Source: Streptomyces xantholiticus
Lineage (GTDB): Bacteria > Actinomycetota > Actinomycetes > Streptomycetales > Streptomycetaceae
NCBI RefSeq assembly: GCF_014651015.1
Contig: NZ_BMWB01000007.1
Location: 186,001 to 250,000, forward strand
Direction of reading: 5' to 3'
Length of the DNA: 64,000 bases
Shown here: positions 62,501 through 64,000 of the stretch, piece by piece
How positions within the stretch are numbered: the first letter of the stretch is position 1
Layout: each line of letters begins with the position of its first letter
Made by a program: the position numbers and the translations under genes
The notes under the pieces: model-generated
The model's input: only the letters and a program-made list of their open reading frames with translations
Told to the model about the DNA's origin: nothing
The model's database searches: none

Positions 62501-62983
62501 ATGGCGCGCAGGCCGGAAGCGGACCGGTTCTCCACCGCGACCAGGCTGCGGCTGCTCGGCGAGCAGACCGCCGAGCGCGTCTACCGCTCCCAGAACCGCC
62601 GCCAGGCCCGCCGCTCCCGGCTCACCGGTCGGGCGGCCTTCCTCGCCCTGGTCGTCTGCTCGCTCGTCGTGGCGCTGGCGTACCCGATGCGCCAGTACGT
62701 CTCCCAGCGGGCGGACATCGCCGAGCAGGAACGCCTGATGGACGAGGCGCGCGAGCAGGTCGATCAGCTCAGGGACGAGAAGGCGCGTCTCCAGGACGAC
62801 ATGTACGTCCGGCGGCTCGCCCGCGAGCACCTGCACTACGTGCTCCCGGGGGAGACCGGCTACACCATGATCGACCCCGAGGCCGCGGAGGCGCAGCGCG
62901 AAGAGGGCGGCGCGGCCGAACGGCCGTGGTACTCGAACGTATGGAACGGCGTGGACAGCGCCGACGGTCCGCAGCAGAAGTAA
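62501..62983 (+). CDS. FtsB/DivIC-family septum formation initiator
   Basis: A 160-residue single-pass protein: an Arg-rich cytosolic start, one membrane segment (FLALVVCSLVVALAYPM), a coiled coil (DIAEQERLMDEAREQVDQLR) and the conserved REHLHYVLPGETGYTMID. FtsB/DivIC proteins form the FtsQLB-like divisome complex. Placement after eno is conserved across actinobacteria. ATG at 62501. Confidence 0.92.
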   Translation: MARRPEADRFSTATRLRLLGEQTAERVYRSQNRRQARRSRLTGRAAFLALVVCSLVVALAYPMRQYVSQRADIAEQERLMDEAREQVDQLRDEKARLQDDMYVRRLAREHLHYVLPGETGYTMIDPEAAEAQREEGGAAERPWYSNVWNGVDSADGPQQK

Positions 62984-63002
62984 GTCAGCGAGCAAGGCAG
63001 GC

Positions 63003-63539
63003 ATGGAAACTCCTCCTCCCACCACCGAGCCCACCGAGCCCACCGACGCGGACGTCGCCGCGTTCAAGGAGCAGCTCGGCCGGCCGCCGCGCGGTCTGCG
63101 CTCGATCGCGCACCGCTGCCCCTGCGGGCAGCCCGACGTCGTCGAGACCGCGCCGCGGCTCCCCGACGGGACCCCCTTCCCGACGCTGTACTACCTGACG
63201 TGTCCGCGGGCCGCCTCGGCGATCGGCACGCTGGAGGCGAACGGCGTCATGAAGGAGATGACCGACCGCCTGGCGGCCGACCCCGAACTCGCCGCCGCGT
63301 ACCGGGCCGCCCACGAGGACTACATCGCGCGCCGTGACGCCATCGAGGTGCTGGAGGGCTTCCCCAGCGCCGGCGGCATGCCGGACCGCGTGAAGTGCCT
63401 GCACGTCCTGGTCGGCCACTCGCTGGCGGCCGGCCCCGGCGTCAACCCGCTGGGCGACGAGGCGATCGCGATGCTGCCGCAGTGGTGGGCGAAGGGTCCG
63501 TGCGTGACCCCGTGCGCCCAGGGAAAGGACGCCGAATGA
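63003..63539 (+). CDS. DUF501 domain-containing protein
   Basis: A 178-residue cytosolic protein with the DUF501 pattern: QLGRPPRGLRSIAHRCPCGQ, DGTPFPTLYYLTCPRAASAI, VKCLHVLVGHSLAAGPGVNP and CAQGKDAE at the end. Its conserved Cys residues could bind metal. The family has no assigned activity but is always found between an FtsB-like gene and Ppx/GppA in actinobacteria. It overlaps the next gene by ATGA. Confidence 0.92.
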   Translation: METPPPTTEPTEPTDADVAAFKEQLGRPPRGLRSIAHRCPCGQPDVVETAPRLPDGTPFPTLYYLTCPRAASAIGTLEANGVMKEMTDRLAADPELAAAYRAAHEDYIARRDAIEVLEGFPSAGGMPDRVKCLHVLVGHSLAAGPGVNPLGDEAIAMLPQWWAKGPCVTPCAQGKDAE

Positions 63540-64000
63540 CCCGCGTCGCCGCCATCGACTGCGGCACCAACTCCATCCGCCTGCTGGTCGCGGACGTGGA
63601 CCCCGCCACCGGCAAACTGGTCGACCTCGACCGTCGTATGACGATCGTCCGCCTCGGTCAGGACGTCGACCGCACCGGCCGGCTCGCCCCCGAGGCGCTG
63701 GAGCGGACGTTCGCCGCCTGCCGCGAATACGCCGCCGCCATCGAACAGCACGGTGCCCACCGCCTGCGCTTCGTCGCCACGTCCGCGTCCCGGGACGCCG
63801 AGAACCGGGACGAGTTCGTCGCCGGTGTCCTCGACATCCTCGGCGTCGAGCCCGAAGTGATCACCGGTGACCAGGAGGCCGAGTTCTCCTTCACCGGCGC
63901 CACGAACTCCCTCGACGGCCGTTCCGACCTCGGCAAGCCCTATCTCGTCGTCGACATCGGCGGCGGTTCCACCGAGTTCGTGGTCGGCGAGGAGCATGCC
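63536..64000 (+). CDS. Exopolyphosphatase / Ppx-GppA phosphatase (3' end outside window)
   Basis: The first 155 residues of a Ppx/GppA phosphatase, truncated by the window edge. The ASKHA phosphate-binding motif VAAIDCGTNSIRLLVADVD, RLGQDVDRTGRL, RFVATSASRDAENRDEF, GDQEAEFSFTGA and the second phosphate loop VVDIGGGSTEFVVG are all present. These enzymes hydrolyse polyphosphate or pppGpp. The ATG overlaps the DUF501 stop. Confidence 0.95.
   Translation, partial: MTRVAAIDCGTNSIRLLVADVDPATGKLVDLDRRMTIVRLGQDVDRTGRLAPEALERTFAACREYAAAIEQHGAHRLRFVATSASRDAENRDEFVAGVLDILGVEPEVITGDQEAEFSFTGATNSLDGRSDLGKPYLVVDIGGGSTEFVVGEEHA

Overview
The window is high-GC actinobacterial chromosome. Codon positions are strongly GC3-biased, GTG/TTG starts are common, and the gene order from pth to ppx/gppA (pth, rplY, prs, glmU, tRNA-Gln ... 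mfd, mazG, P450, two rpf genes, eno, FtsB-like, DUF501, Ppx/GppA) matches, from memory, the conserved core of Streptomyces (the S. coelicolor SCO3093-SCO3125 region). I therefore read it as Streptomyces. No CRISPR array, rRNA operon, prophage or intact insertion sequence was seen.

Region 1 (1-8.5 kb) is a small biosynthetic cluster cut by the left window edge: a chorismate-dehydratase (MqnA) paralogue, a Dabb barrel protein, a DUF2000 protein, an aryl/acyl adenylate-forming ligase, a class IV aminotransferase, a protein that reads as a BacA/SalX-type prephenate decarboxylase rather than a prephenate dehydratase, an ornithine-cyclodeaminase-family enzyme, a HisC-like aminotransferase, a divergent Lrp/AsnC regulator and an EamA exporter. 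Together these suggest a shikimate-branch pathway to an exported non-proteinogenic (dihydroaromatic/cyclohexadienyl) amino acid or a derivative. I consider it the best candidate for an undescribed system here. An oligopeptide-type binding lipoprotein follows.

Region 2 (10.4-17.5 kb, minus strand) is a partial type VII (ESX) secretion locus: EccC, a MinD-like ATPase, EccD and a small membrane protein. No Esx substrates, EccB, EccE or mycosin are visible.

Region 3 (17.7-22.5 kb, minus) is housekeeping: pth, rplY, prs, glmU and tRNA-Gln(UUG), then a decayed helix-turn-helix gene relic. An orphan NarL-type histidine kinase follows, trailed by a tandem repeat that duplicates its own 3' end.

Region 4 (24.0-29.1 kb) is a polymorphic-toxin-like island: a YwqJ-type deaminase plus SUKH-3 immunity protein on the minus strand, then on the plus strand a WHH (HNH-fold) nuclease fused to a SMI1/KNR4 immunity domain and a 924-residue Imm35 - Pro/Gly linker - deaminase - SUKH-4 fusion. 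Nuclease or deaminase and immunity domains lie in the same polypeptides, with no export signals.

Region 5 (29.4-45.8 kb) holds transport and accessory genes: an SSS symporter with its DUF485 partner, a 14-TM drug exporter, a MacB-type ABC exporter, a VapBC-type toxin-antitoxin pair, mfd, a truncated SGNH hydrolase, a TetR/target pair with a clear operator, a secreted HNH nuclease lipoprotein, a GNAT enzyme and a DUF4190 membrane protein.

Region 6 (46-58.6 kb) carries an orphan N6-adenine-methylase-like protein whose catalytic motif is altered, a membrane protein/Ser-Thr kinase pair, a divergent three-component glycosylation module (YfhO, GT2, GtrA) with a methyltransferase, a SurA-like lipoprotein, MazG and an overlapping cytochrome P450.

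Region 7 (58.6-64 kb) has two tandem resuscitation-promoting factors, the second under a ydaO (cyclic di-AMP) riboswitch, then enolase, an FtsB/DivIC-like protein, DUF501 and a Ppx/GppA phosphatase cut by the right edge.
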